Below, piece after piece: positions 8,145-16,874 of a stretch of DNA of 64,000 nt. A program made the position numbers and the translations under genes. Origin of the DNA: WJMT01 sp964456985 (GTDB lineage: Bacteria > Acidobacteriota > Aminicenantia > Aminicenantales > Aminicenantaceae); the NCBI GenBank assembly GCA_964456985.1, contig CAYWDH010000007.1:26106-90105 (forward strand). Direction: 5' to 3'. Every line of letters begins with the position of its first letter. Within the stretch, counting starts at the first letter, position 1. The notes beneath the pieces are model-generated. The model saw nothing but the letters and a program-made list of their open reading frames with translations. It did no database searches and was not told where the DNA came from.

Positions 8145-9902
8145 TCAGGTTTCCCTTGCCGGCAGCTTTTTATACCACGTAAAATAGAGCACAAAAGCAA
8201 ACACAATGGCCACGGCCCCCCAGACTGCAGTGCTGTTCCATCTTCTGAGAAAAGCATAAAAAGGGATCAATGCCAAAGAAAACTGAAACACAGCGGTTAA
8301 AATTCCGTTCAGAGCATCAAAGAGCGGCATCCGGTCCTTTGGAGGTACAAGTCCTCTTTTTTCTGCTTCCTCTCTTACCGGCTTCCAGAACCCGAAAGGC
8401 CTTATTCTGGAATAAAAATCAACCAGCACATCCTTATCAGGAGGCTTTTCTAGAAATCCAAAAAACATAGTCACGGCAAAACAGGCCGCGATATCTATGC
8501 CCAGTGATTTGGGGTCTGACCAATGGCCGAAAAACAATTTTTGAAGAGCTATGAGCCCGGCGGAAGCAGCCATGCTTTTATAGAAGGCTTTGGCGGAAAA
8601 GCGCCACCAGTGCCACCTCATGGTCGCTGGCACCAGAATCATGGTCAAAACCACAAAAATCATGGTCTCCCAGGCCGAGATGATATCCTCAAACGACATA
8701 CTGGCCACAAATCCGATCATAAGCATGACCACTGAGGCCAGCTGCCCGAGCCTCACCAGCTGCTTCTGTGTCAGATTTTTAATAAAATATCTTTTCAGAA
8801 AATCATTTACGATCACAGAGCTCGTCACATTGATCATGGCATCCAGAGTGGACATCAAAGCCGCGAGAAGGACCGCTATGAAAAGCCCTCTCATTCCGAC
8901 CGGAAGTTTGAGTATAACCAGAGGCATGATCTTTTCCGCATCGAATCCGGCCTGAGTCCCCAGAAAAAAAACACCCAGCACAAGGAAAGCACAGCCCATG
9001 ATCCACCGGGCCGTATACCCCACGGTCCACATACCTCCGGCCAAAGCCGCATCTCTAGAACTGCGGGCACTCAGGAAAAATTGAAAATCCCAGACATTGG
9101 GACCAGCCAGAATCCGAAATACCAGCCAAGAAAATCCGGCCACCATAACAGGACCGAACAAATAGAAATGGTGGTAGCTTTCAGGGGATGACTGCAGATA
9201 CCCGGACCACAGCTTCCAGGGGATTTTTAAAGAATGCCACCCCGCGTTTTTACTGGAAAAAATCTGAGCCAACTGGTTATTGGTAAACACCATGATAGAT
9301 AAAATGACCGCTCCTACCCCGATAAGAAGCGTCTGCAGCATATCCGTTAATATCACGCCGAAAAATCCTGCAAGAGTCACATAGATACCTACGGCTGCAA
9401 AAACGATAAACGTAGCCAGTTCGCGGGAGAGAGGCAAAAATTCTTCAGCGAATTTTCCTATGCCCACAGCAATATAGGTGAGGTTAAAAATCATAAGAAG
9501 GAGCAAGAACAGAGCTGAGGCAATGCGGGCTTTTTCAGCATCTCTTGTGTCTCCGTACCGGGTCCTGTTCCATTCGGCAAAGGTCATCACACCTGAGCGC
9601 CGGATCCATTTAGCCTGAAAAGCCATGTAGAAACAGATGATAAACCATCCCCAGTAGATATGGGTGACCCACACAGCTTTAAGCCCCAGATAATACAGAG
9701 CCCCAACCATAGCCATGGTGCCGCCGATATCAATGTAGCTGGAACACCCTGCCAGCCCAAGCATCCACCAGGGGACATTGCGGCCGGCCAGATAGTAAGA
9801 AGCCAAGCCTTTGGTAGCTCTTTTTTTGACCCAGAATCCCAGAACAGCAATAAAGACCAGATAGCCCAGAATAAGAGAAAGATCAGTCGGAGAAAGTTTC
9901 AT
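8145..9902 (-). CDS. Sodium:solute symporter (SSS family)
   Basis: 585 residues with about 13-14 hydrophobic segments over the whole length. The N-terminus (LSLILGYLVFIAVLGFW, then YYLAGRNVPWWMLGLAGCSSYIDI) is typical of the SSS family: the extended loop with AGR and a Ser/Gly-rich first sodium-site helix. AALMSTLDAMINV near residue 360 matches the conserved AAxMST-D region of helix 8. It should import a sugar or other small solute with sodium. It lies upstream of the GH38 gene on the same strand, which fits oligosaccharide or sugar import, but the substrate is inference. The start at ATG 9902 lacks a clear Shine-Dalgarno sequence. Confidence 0.9.
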   Translation of the reverse strand: MKLSPTDLSLILGYLVFIAVLGFWVKKRATKGLASYYLAGRNVPWWMLGLAGCSSYIDIGGTMAMVGALYYLGLKAVWVTHIYWGWFIICFYMAFQAKWIRRSGVMTFAEWNRTRYGDTRDAEKARIASALFLLLLMIFNLTYIAVGIGKFAEEFLPLSRELATFIVFAAVGIYVTLAGFFGVILTDMLQTLLIGVGAVILSIMVFTNNQLAQIFSSKNAGWHSLKIPWKLWSGYLQSSPESYHHFYLFGPVMVAGFSWLVFRILAGPNVWDFQFFLSARSSRDAALAGGMWTVGYTARWIMGCAFLVLGVFFLGTQAGFDAEKIMPLVILKLPVGMRGLFIAVLLAALMSTLDAMINVTSSVIVNDFLKRYFIKNLTQKQLVRLGQLASVVMLMIGFVASMSFEDIISAWETMIFVVLTMILVPATMRWHWWRFSAKAFYKSMAASAGLIALQKLFFGHWSDPKSLGIDIAACFAVTMFFGFLEKPPDKDVLVDFYSRIRPFGFWKPVREEAEKRGLVPPKDRMPLFDALNGILTAVFQFSLALIPFYAFLRRWNSTAVWGAVAIVFAFVLYFTWYKKLPARET

Positions 9903-9957
9903 GGCTGAAAGGTATTTTTATATCAGGATGAAAAAGATGTCAACTCAGTCAGGAATA

Positions 9958-10356
9958 CTAAGATAGAGTTGTATTATTGACAGTCTTTTTCTTTCCCAGC
10001 AAATAGTGATTAACAACAAACATGGCGCCTATTAAAAAGGGGATTCCCACCATGACGAGGAGGGCAAACAACTCAATCCCTCCGGGACCGGCCATAAAAT
10101 AGGCTGCAAGTCCGGCAATGCACAGCATCAAAAGCAGACCGCCTATATGTTCCCGTTTCCAGGCAATGATCAGAACAATGATCATCGCAAATACAGGAAT
10201 GTTCTGCATTAAAAATGCTGTAAGGATATCCCAAAAGCCCTTCTCATACTGAAATGCTTCCAGCGAGAACATCGCCCAAAAAAGAATCACTAATATTAGC
10301 AGAATGCGTAAGATCCACGTAACAGTGCGGTTCCCTTTGTTGGTTAATTTTTTCAT
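9958..10356 (-). CDS. Hypothetical four-helix membrane protein
   Basis: 132 residues with four hydrophobic segments (about 12-30, 45-65, 70-88 and 93-115) and short polar ends. The start at ATG 10356 is fixed by AAAGGAGG seven nt upstream. I do not recognise a named function; it resembles small uncharacterised integral membrane proteins of four-helix DUF type. It sits 28 nt downstream of the signal peptidase gene on the same strand and so may be co-transcribed with it. No catalytic or metal-binding residues stand out. Confidence 0.75.
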   Translation of the reverse strand: MKKLTNKGNRTVTWILRILLILVILFWAMFSLEAFQYEKGFWDILTAFLMQNIPVFAMIIVLIIAWKREHIGGLLLMLCIAGLAAYFMAGPGGIELFALLVMVGIPFLIGAMFVVNHYLLGKKKTVNNTTLS

Positions 10357-10384
10357 GTTTGCCTCCTTTATTCCTTTAAATATT

Positions 10385-11335
10385 TTAAAAAAGATTCCTG
10401 CCTATTCTTCTCCACCGGATACCCCCCTCAGGATCAAAAGAGAAATAAACCAGCTTGGCCTTCGCGACAACGTCATTAAGCGGAATAGAGCCCCAATGCC
10501 GCGAATCAAGACTGTTATCACGGTTGTCACCGAGCAAAAAGCAGCATCCTTCCGGAACTGTAATGGTCAGGTCTTTTCTTTCGATCCCCTTGATATAAGA
10601 GATGACATAAGTTCCCGAATCCCCTTTCTCATATACAGTTATGGTTTTCTTCTCAATATTTTCACCCTGCCTATTCTCTAAATCCGGGTTCTCTTTACTT
10701 GATATATTTTGTCCGTTCACATAAAGGTCCATCCCTTTTATTTCGATTTTGTCTCCGGGAAGGCCTATAACCCTTTTGACATAAGGTATTGTCTTGTCTT
10801 TTGGAGACTTAAAAACAACCAGCTCACCTCTTTTTAGGCCATGGTTTTGTGCTGAATGATCAATTCTCCTGTTGGCCATGATAAGATCCCCGGGAAGCAA
10901 TGTAGGAGTCATGCTTCCGGTTGTTATCCGATACGGTTGTGCAAAAAAACAGATTTTAGACAGGTCTACAATTTTTCCTAGGGGGTAAGAACTCAATAAA
11001 ATGATGAGAAGGAGGTAGATATAGAGCTTATTATAGAATTTCAGCACATAATTATTCCCTATCCGTTTAGCATACCTCCAGGCATCTGCTGCTGCCCAGA
11101 TGTATATTCCCAGACTTGTTAAGACAGATAGAAGAAGAAAAAGGATCATCATTTGGCCGGAACCTAAGACACTCAACTGGGAAAAAAGAAAAGGGACGAC
11201 TGAATAGATCAGGAATATAATGATCCCTTTCCGTGGTTTCCCGTTGTAGACATGTCCTAAGCCGGTCAGAAATAAAGATAGAGCCAGGGCAAGAAGAGGT
11301 CTTCTTTTTTTGAATTTGATTTTTCTATCTTCCAT
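10385..11335 (-). CDS. lepB: Signal peptidase I
   Basis: 316 residues. The catalytic Ser lies in TTGSMTPTLLPGD (Ser141), the general-base Lys in YVKRVIGLPGD (Lys177), and the GDNRDNSLDSRHWGSI box is near the C-terminus; all key residues of the S26 family are present. The N-terminal 110 residues are unusual. They begin with a TM2-like hairpin (LALALSLFLTGLGHVYNGK) and hold about four membrane segments before the usual anchor helix, so this is a multi-spanning variant. It cleaves signal peptides on the outer face of the inner membrane. The neighbouring anti-sigma and sigma genes lie upstream on the same strand, 26 nt away, suggesting envelope-stress-linked expression (inference). Confidence 0.93.
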   Translation of the reverse strand: MEDRKIKFKKRRPLLALALSLFLTGLGHVYNGKPRKGIIIFLIYSVVPFLFSQLSVLGSGQMMILFLLLSVLTSLGIYIWAAADAWRYAKRIGNNYVLKFYNKLYIYLLLIILLSSYPLGKIVDLSKICFFAQPYRITTGSMTPTLLPGDLIMANRRIDHSAQNHGLKRGELVVFKSPKDKTIPYVKRVIGLPGDKIEIKGMDLYVNGQNISSKENPDLENRQGENIEKKTITVYEKGDSGTYVISYIKGIERKDLTITVPEGCCFLLGDNRDNSLDSRHWGSIPLNDVVAKAKLVYFSFDPEGGIRWRRIGRNLF

Positions 11336-11361
11336 CTTTCATCCTTAATGAACCATCGTTT

Positions 11362-11724
11362 TTATATAAATGAAGCAGAGAAGCTGAATATTTTATAGAG
11401 CCCAAAGACCAATCCGATTCCTACCATTACCCATTGAACAGCTCTCGAATACAGCATCCTCTCAAGGAGAGGGAACCACTGATAAAGAGGATTGCCGCTC
11501 TTGGTTTCTTCTTCCTCTATTTTGGCTATCATTCTGTCCGCGAAGCCAGGAGGTATCTTTGGTTCGATCACCTCGCGTACGAGGGAGTCCAGTTCCGCAA
11601 CCTGGGCCGCGATTTCAGAGCAGGCGCTGCAGGAAAGAACATGTTTTTTATCCTCTTGTCTCAATTCCCTGCCCCATGCGATATCTTCCTGGATGAGGTG
11701 ACAGGGACGCTGCAAATTTTTCAT
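11362..11724 (-). CDS. Anti-sigma factor with zinc-finger (zf-HC2) domain
   Basis: 120 residues. The N-terminal zinc-binding motif is visible as HVLSCSACSEIA (about 26-37) after CHLIQEDIAWG, matching the putative anti-sigma zf-HC2 pattern. A single membrane helix lies near the C-terminus (about 95-115, WVMVGIGLVFGLYKIF). It starts inside the stop of the ECF sigma gene with an ATGA overlap (11721-11724), the usual translational coupling of sigma/anti-sigma partners. It should hold the sigma factor at the membrane until a signal releases it. The very short C-terminus gives it almost no periplasmic sensor, so release may depend on redox or metal at the zinc site (inference). Confidence 0.88.
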   Translation of the reverse strand: MKNLQRPCHLIQEDIAWGRELRQEDKKHVLSCSACSEIAAQVAELDSLVREVIEPKIPPGFADRMIAKIEEEETKSGNPLYQWFPLLERMLYSRAVQWVMVGIGLVFGLYKIFSFSASFI

Positions 11725-12272
11725 AACACTTCCTCCTTTTCAAGCATTTGTCTTAAGATCTGTTTTCCCCTGAATACACGAGATTTTACGGTCCCCACAG
11801 GACATTCCTCGATCTGCGCGATCTCTTCAAGCGAAAGTTCTTCAAAATAGGATAGAACCACGGCAGCATGAAATTTTTCCGGGAGCTTGTTTATGGCATT
11901 TTGGACTTTGGAATACAGGCTGCGTTTTTCAAGAATACCCTGGGGACTTTCTTTGATATGATCTTGAGTCGCTTCCATGGAACTGTCGGAATAATCCCTC
12001 CTCTTTATCTTTTTCGCCTTTTCATTGAGGGCACAATTTCGGGCAATTGTGATGAGCCAGGTAGAGAAAGAAGCTCCCTTATCTGCATTATAATGAGCAA
12101 TATTTCTATAGGCTCTCAGGAATGTCTCCTGGGCAAGGTCTTCCTGGACCTGAGATTGAAACAGAAATTTTCCCAGAAAGGAAAATACCATTCTTTGGTA
12201 ACGGATGACAAGGAGTTTGAAGGCGTTCTTGTTGCCTTTTGCGGACTGTTCGGCTAGAAAACTGTCATCCAT
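11721..12272 (-). CDS. ECF-type RNA polymerase sigma factor
   Basis: 183 residues. Region 2 spans about 5-80 (YQRMVFSFLGKFLF, then EDLAQETFLRAYRNI, the core-binding and -10 recognition helices). Region 4 spans about 125-180 (LPEKFHAAVVLSYFEELSLEEIAQ, then PVGTVKSRVFRGKQIL, the -35 recognition helix-turn-helix). No extra domains. Its partner is the anti-sigma factor overlapping its stop codon. A downstream 26-nt gap leads to signal peptidase I. I could not identify a target promoter consensus by eye. Confidence 0.92.
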   Translation of the reverse strand: MDDSFLAEQSAKGNKNAFKLLVIRYQRMVFSFLGKFLFQSQVQEDLAQETFLRAYRNIAHYNADKGASFSTWLITIARNCALNEKAKKIKRRDYSDSSMEATQDHIKESPQGILEKRSLYSKVQNAINKLPEKFHAAVVLSYFEELSLEEIAQIEECPVGTVKSRVFRGKQILRQMLEKEEVL

Positions 12273-12581
12273 GGATTCTGTTGTTTCCCTCTATATTGTT
12301 ATACCTTTGAGGAAATAAAAAGTTCCCTGTTTTAAAGGCTTATGATAATACTCCTAAACAGGTGAAACCGGATGAAATAAATATTTTTTTATTTTATCAC
12401 AAAATAAATTAGATAAAAATTTCTAGTTCATTTCATCAAATTCACACCCTTCACCTCAAATCCCCCGTCTCGTCAAGCGCAGATCCACATGGCGGCTGAG
12501 GAAATGGATTTCCTGTTGACGGGAATTATTTTTTTTATGTATGATTTGAAAGAAAAGCGGAAATGTGACGGAAGGTTATAA
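12273..12581. other. 309-nt intergenic region between divergent sigma and DUF350 genes
   Basis: No coding frame is supported here. The left 190 nt are AT-rich and should contain the promoters of the sigma operon. The right part holds a GC-richer stretch with nested inverted repeats at 12464-12523 (listed separately), followed by a T-run and the DUF350 gene's GGAAGG ribosome-binding site. Confidence 0.6.
12464..12537 (+). promoter_or_regulatory. Candidate structured RNA element or terminator with nested hairpins
   Basis: CCCGTC (12464-12469) can pair with GACGGG (12518-12523), or CGTCAA (12471-12476) with TTGACG (12516-12521); these outer stems are mutually exclusive. Inside them, AGGAAA-TGGA-TTTCCT (12499-12514) is a perfect six-base-pair hairpin. 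A run of eight T follows (12529-12536). It could be a 5' leader switch for the DUF350 gene or a terminator of upstream plus-strand transcription. No known riboswitch consensus was recognised. Confidence 0.35.
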
Positions 12582-13118
12582 ATGTATCTACAACAGATTC
12601 TTTTGGGATTGATTGAGCTTTTAGTCTCCATATTTATCAGTTTTGTCCTTATTGCAGGAAGCTACTGGTTCTTTATGTTTATCACCCCTCATTTTGATGA
12701 AGAGCGTCAGCTCAAGAAAAAAAATACAGCCGTAGGGATTGTTTTAGGGGGGATATTGATTGGAGAAGTTCTTGTGGTGAAACAGGCTATTTATCCTGTG
12801 ATGTCTGTGATACAGCTTTTTATTCTTGGGGAGGAAAAGAATTTCTCTAACTATATAGAAATGATCGGATTGAGCTTGGGTTACGTCCTGTTCGCAGGAA
12901 TTCTTGCCTTAGGTTGTATCCTTTTCAGTTTTTGGGCGTTTAATAAGCTCACTCCCCGCATCGATCAGTACGAGGAAATCAAAAACAATAACATAGCTGT
13001 TGCTGTTTTTATGGCTCTTTTTATACTGGGAATTTGTATTTTGATAAGTGATGGCGTTTCCGGTCTGACAAAGGCTCTGATACCGTTTCCTGAAATCGGG
13101 TCAATCCCGCTTAAATGA
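12582..13118 (+). CDS. DUF350 family membrane protein
   Basis: 178 residues with about six hydrophobic segments arranged as a tandem duplication. FFMFITPHFDEERQLKKKN then TAVGIVLGGILIG in the first half parallels FWAFNKLTPRIDQYEEIKNN then NIAVAVFMALFILG in the second. This is the DUF350 pattern, an inner-membrane family of unknown function often found beside peptide-ligase-like or amidase-like genes. Its last four bases overlap the start of the next gene (ATGA at 13115-13118), so the two products are made together. The start follows a GGAAGG ribosome-binding site. Confidence 0.85.
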   Translation: MYLQQILLGLIELLVSIFISFVLIAGSYWFFMFITPHFDEERQLKKKNTAVGIVLGGILIGEVLVVKQAIYPVMSVIQLFILGEEKNFSNYIEMIGLSLGYVLFAGILALGCILFSFWAFNKLTPRIDQYEEIKNNNIAVAVFMALFILGICILISDGVSGLTKALIPFPEIGSIPLK

Positions 13119-14236
13119 CTCCGGGCATGAAGAGTTTCCTTGTCTCTTTCATAATAATATTCATCCTCATAGGGGCCCTCTTATTTTGGGCTTCTTTATG
13201 CCAAGAGAGCTCTTATTCAGAGAATTTCTCTCTAATGGAACAGGATATCGGAAACGACTCAAGACCAAGCGCCCACTATTTCCATAAAACCGAGGGGCAA
13301 AACAATTATAATATCACTTACGGATGGGAGGATTACCAGGGAAATCCATTACGCATTTCTTTTTCATACCCAAAGCGGTTTTTGGCAGAAGCAGAAGAGG
13401 AATTTGGTTATTATCAAGAAGAGATGGATGAATATATAAATAAAAACCTTGCGGGAATAAGAGAGGAAGCCGTTGAATACCTGAGAAAAAAAACCCTCAA
13501 ATTTATAAACGATAGTGAGTATTCTGATTTTATTTTTATAGAAGACAGTGAACCAGAAAAGTTTGATTTAAAACTCTCTGTCCCCTATTCTCATGCGGAG
13601 GAATATGAAGAAATCAAAGCAGAATTCAACAGAATAACCCATCAAATCGCTAATGAGCAGGAAAAATATTTCAGAAAAATTGAGAAGGAACAGAGGAAAA
13701 TAAAGGAACAATTTCTTGAGATGCGGCTTCTAAGGTTTGTCGGAGACCACATAGGCGTACATTATACACATTGTGTCCAAAAAAACCGTCCCCGTGTCAA
13801 AGATGTGATGGAAGTCATGAAAGACAACAATAAAACAATGCCGCTTCAGAAATTTTTAGCCTTAATGCTTGCTTTTATACAGGAGATTCGATTTGAAATT
13901 CCTCCTATAAGGGAGAACGATAAATATATTGGAGGTTTTTGGGTTCCTCCCCGGGTTATTGTGGACAACAAGGGAGATTGTGATTCAAAAGGAGTAACCT
14001 TTGCTTCTTTATGGAGAAACTTTAAAAGCTATCCCTTGATTATAATAAGGATTCCGAATCATATGTTTCTTGGAGTAGCTATTCCGACCATAGGGGAAAA
14101 TGTGCTTGTGATAAACGGCTTGAGATACACACTGTGTGAAGTCACCGGACCCGAAAAAATACCCCCTGGAATTGTGTCTAACTACAGTCTTTCTTATCTA
14201 AAAAGCCGGAACTATGTTTACGAAATAATCAATTAA
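13115..14236 (+). CDS. Transglutaminase-like membrane-anchored protein
   Basis: 373 residues. A single N-terminal hydrophobic helix (about 6-28) is a membrane anchor or uncleaved signal. A long charged, helical and probably coiled-coil part follows (about 90-220, rich in Glu and Lys). The C-terminal third carries a transglutaminase/cysteine-protease-like core: NKGDCDSKGVTFASLW with Cys289, then IPNHMFLGVAIP with a His, and YTLCEVTGP where a Glu stands in for the usual Asp. It could cut or ligate peptides outside the membrane. Tight ATGA overlap with the DUF350 gene says the two act together. Its stop overlaps the convergent beta-propeller gene by 8 nt. Confidence 0.8.
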   Translation: MTPGMKSFLVSFIIIFILIGALLFWASLCQESSYSENFSLMEQDIGNDSRPSAHYFHKTEGQNNYNITYGWEDYQGNPLRISFSYPKRFLAEAEEEFGYYQEEMDEYINKNLAGIREEAVEYLRKKTLKFINDSEYSDFIFIEDSEPEKFDLKLSVPYSHAEEYEEIKAEFNRITHQIANEQEKYFRKIEKEQRKIKEQFLEMRLLRFVGDHIGVHYTHCVQKNRPRVKDVMEVMKDNNKTMPLQKFLALMLAFIQEIRFEIPPIRENDKYIGGFWVPPRVIVDNKGDCDSKGVTFASLWRNFKSYPLIIIRIPNHMFLGVAIPTIGENVLVINGLRYTLCEVTGPEKIPPGIVSNYSLSYLKSRNYVYEIIN

Positions 14237-15371
14237 AAAGGATTTTTTCGACAACAAACTGGCAGAATCCATTCTCTTTTTCTTGGATATAGTACAGACG
14301 GTTGTTCTTGACCACGGCGTTGATAGGCGTTCTGGAATTCAGCAGGATATCAGCGCTTAATCTGTGTATGAAAATGCCGTCGGGATTGAATACATCGATA
14401 AAGAATTCGCCGGATTTATCATCCCTTTTATAGGTCAAGACGAACAGATGCCCGTCATTACTGGCAAATATGGTTTGAAAAGGAGGGAAATTTTCCGGAA
14501 AGTATACATATTCCCGGACTCTCTGGTCCATTTTTTCCAGGGCCTGTTTTCTGAATTCTCCCGTTACAGGCACACGCTTATAGTCTTTTCTGATTTTGCG
14601 GACAAGGTTCCCATCCACATTGTGGACCCGAATCTCATAACCGCTTGTCTCGTCCGCAGTGAAGATCAGATCCTCTGATAGGCAGAGGCCGGCTCCGAAG
14701 GGGACTCCGGATATCCTTCGGGTCAATCTTGAGTTCTCCATCCTGTAAACATCCAGTGTTTTAAGGAGCTGAAATTTCTCATCACAAAGTTCTACAGGAT
14801 ATTCAAGTGTCTTTGCTTCCGGATCCGGGTGCATTCTTCCAAAAACAACAAAGCAGCTGTTCTTAAGGGGGTGTATCAGAGGGATGTTCAAGTCGGTACG
14901 GATTTCCTTTACAAGCTCTCCATCCGTATCATAATAGACAAGCTTGGTGTTCATAGGATCGGAAACAAGAACCGCGGCTGAGGTTATGGTCAAATAACTG
15001 GGATGACCGAGTTCTCCCGGGCCCTGGCCGTAGCGGCCAAAAGACGTGATAAAATCTCCGCTTCCGGAGAACTTGAAGATTTGATCTTCTTTCTCCTGAA
15101 TGCTCATGACGTAAATGTTCCCATCCGTATCGACACCAAACGAATCCATTTTATGAAGCCCTAATTCCAATACGGATCTCTCTTCAAGGTCGATGATCAG
15201 TTCCTCTTCTGTTTGCAGAAAGCTATCTTTCTCATTTTGTAAAATATAGGGTTCCTGGCGGTTCATTACAATCTCCACTCCCTCTTCATACAGCTTCTTC
15301 GGCCCTTTGTTCTTTGAAGAACAACCAAAGAAGGTCAATAAAACAATTCCAAAATATATGAATTTTTTCAT
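14229..15371 (-). CDS. 6-bladed beta-propeller lipoprotein
   Basis: 380 residues. The signal peptide ends in a lipobox, LTFFGC (residue 17 Cys), so the protein is lipidated. Repeated blades follow, of NHL/6-bladed type: VDTDGNIYVMSIQEKEDQIFKF, then GDFITSFGRYGQGPGELGHPS, the signature GxGPGE turn. These proteins are binding or scaffold propellers at the cell surface; the ligand is unknown. The C-terminal 8 nt overlap the convergent transglutaminase-like gene. Another member of the family, with a different signal peptide, lies at 20575-21780. Confidence 0.88.
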   Translation of the reverse strand: MKKFIYFGIVLLTFFGCSSKNKGPKKLYEEGVEIVMNRQEPYILQNEKDSFLQTEEELIIDLEERSVLELGLHKMDSFGVDTDGNIYVMSIQEKEDQIFKFSGSGDFITSFGRYGQGPGELGHPSYLTITSAAVLVSDPMNTKLVYYDTDGELVKEIRTDLNIPLIHPLKNSCFVVFGRMHPDPEAKTLEYPVELCDEKFQLLKTLDVYRMENSRLTRRISGVPFGAGLCLSEDLIFTADETSGYEIRVHNVDGNLVRKIRKDYKRVPVTGEFRKQALEKMDQRVREYVYFPENFPPFQTIFASNDGHLFVLTYKRDDKSGEFFIDVFNPDGIFIHRLSADILLNSRTPINAVVKNNRLYYIQEKENGFCQFVVEKILFN

Positions 15372-15501
15372 TACTGCTCTCTTTCTTTTTATGTATAGTT
15401 TTATTTACTTTTTGTCTATTATTGTAGACATCTATTTATGAATGTCAACACTTATTTATAAAATTTTTCAAACCTTATATGAGATTGTCGAGCGTTAAAG
15501 C

Positions 15502-15900
15502 TCAGTCGGAAAAATAGCCTGCTCTATGGGTCACCCTATAATTTTTTCCCTTGATTTTTACTTTGATTTTTTTGAACTCTCCGTCTGATGTGTAGTTTTT
15601 GGGCGAATAATAGACGAGATAATAATTCTCTGAAGCCTCTACGGCTTTTTTAAATAAATAATCCGGATTTGCAGAGCTGTCAGTCGTCCCCCCGGTAGCA
15701 TGAGCCATCTCTGTAAACGCGCTGAATATATTTTCAGACGCCTCCTTCCAAGTCATATCATTAGCGGTCGGATTCTTGGTGATGAAGAGAAAATGAAACG
15801 TCCTCTTCTCTTCTTCATGGCTCCAGTGGTTGTCGTTTCCCTGGAGAATGCTAAGGCGGTCCTGTTAAACAGAAGCATAACCAGCCAGTTTAACATCTGA
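15502..15900 (-). pseudogene. Remnant of a VWA-domain-type secreted protein (C-terminal part)
   Basis: An 84-codon frame from ATG 15756 encodes the C-terminal end of a VWA-domain protein of the kind common in Acidobacteria-like genomes: ENYYLVYYSPKNYTSDGEFKKIKV, then YRVTHRAGYF. The same frame continues upstream with matching character (QGNDNHWSHEEEKRTFHFLF) to an in-frame TAA at 15865-15867. It then continues as SDVKLAGYASV before the homology ends at about 15900. There is no start codon or ribosome-binding site and the bulk of the VWA domain is missing. I read it as a truncated, decaying gene. Confidence 0.65.
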
Positions 15901-15958
15901 AAAATAAAGTGTTAAAATAAATAAGTATTAACCTGATAGAAAAAGGAGGAATAATATA

Positions 15959-16795
15959 ATGAGAAAGAATGCTTTTTCCATCTTAGGTCTGTGTCTATTC
16001 ATACTCTTGACAGCGCCTATTCTATCCGTTGCACAAGAAGACTTACAGGGCAGCAAAGATCATCCTCTTCTTACCCGAATGCCTGATTTTTACATCTCAG
16101 ACTATGAATATAGAGAATTCGACACGGCTGATTTCAAAGATGATAAAGGGGAAGATATTAAGGTCGAAGGACACATTTATGACATTTTCTATGAGATCAA
16201 AGAAGGGAAGAAGTCTCCAGGAAAATTTCAAGTTTTAAGGAATTATGAAAACGCCATAAAAAAGATCGAAGGTTCAATTATTTACGAAGCAGGAGAGGAA
16301 GCTTGGCTCAAGGTAGAAAAGGCCGGGAAAATAACATGGATTTATGTGGACGCGAGAACTGAAGGTGAATATGAACTGTTAATTGTTGAAAAGGAGGCAA
16401 TGGAGCAGGAAGTAACAGCAGATGCTGAAAGCCTAGCAGCAGATATCAGATCAACAGGACATGCCTCGGTTTATGGCATCCATTTTGATTCTGACAAAGC
16501 CACAATTAAGCCGGAGTCTGAACCGACGCTGAAAGAGATAGCCAAGCTTCTCAAAGAAAATCCCGGATTGAGCTTATATGTGGTCGGGCATACCGATAGT
16601 GTCGGAAAAATTGACTATAACATGAGGCTATCAAAGACAAGAGCCGAGGCTGTTGTGCAAGCCCTGGTCAAGAATTACGGCATATCTCAAAGCCGTCTTG
16701 ATGCCTATGGAGTGGGGCCATTAGCACCGGCCGCCTCAAATGAGACAGAGGAAGGACGGGCCTTAAACCGCAGGGTGGAGTTGGTGAAAAAATAG
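15959..16795 (+). CDS. OmpA-family outer membrane/peptidoglycan-binding protein
   Basis: 278 residues. The signal peptide ends around LSVAQ (about 25). A novel N-terminal domain (about 30-155) of beta-rich character follows. The C-terminal OmpA-like domain (about 165-278) shows GIHFDSDKATIKPES, then VVGHTDSVGKIDYNMRLSKTRA and the closing LNRRVEL, with the Asp and Arg that bind diaminopimelate. It should tether the outer membrane to peptidoglycan. A strong ribosome-binding site (AAAGGAGG) precedes ATG 15959. The gene stands alone, with flavodoxin following 79 nt later. Confidence 0.9.
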   Translation: MRKNAFSILGLCLFILLTAPILSVAQEDLQGSKDHPLLTRMPDFYISDYEYREFDTADFKDDKGEDIKVEGHIYDIFYEIKEGKKSPGKFQVLRNYENAIKKIEGSIIYEAGEEAWLKVEKAGKITWIYVDARTEGEYELLIVEKEAMEQEVTADAESLAADIRSTGHASVYGIHFDSDKATIKPESEPTLKEIAKLLKENPGLSLYVVGHTDSVGKIDYNMRLSKTRAEAVVQALVKNYGISQSRLDAYGVGPLAPAASNETEEGRALNRRVELVKK

Positions 16796-16874
16796 TCCTT
16801 AATAAAGAAAATTTTCATGAAAAAAAAGATGTCAGCTTATATTGCCTGAAAAAAATCTAATGGAGGTCCTATTT

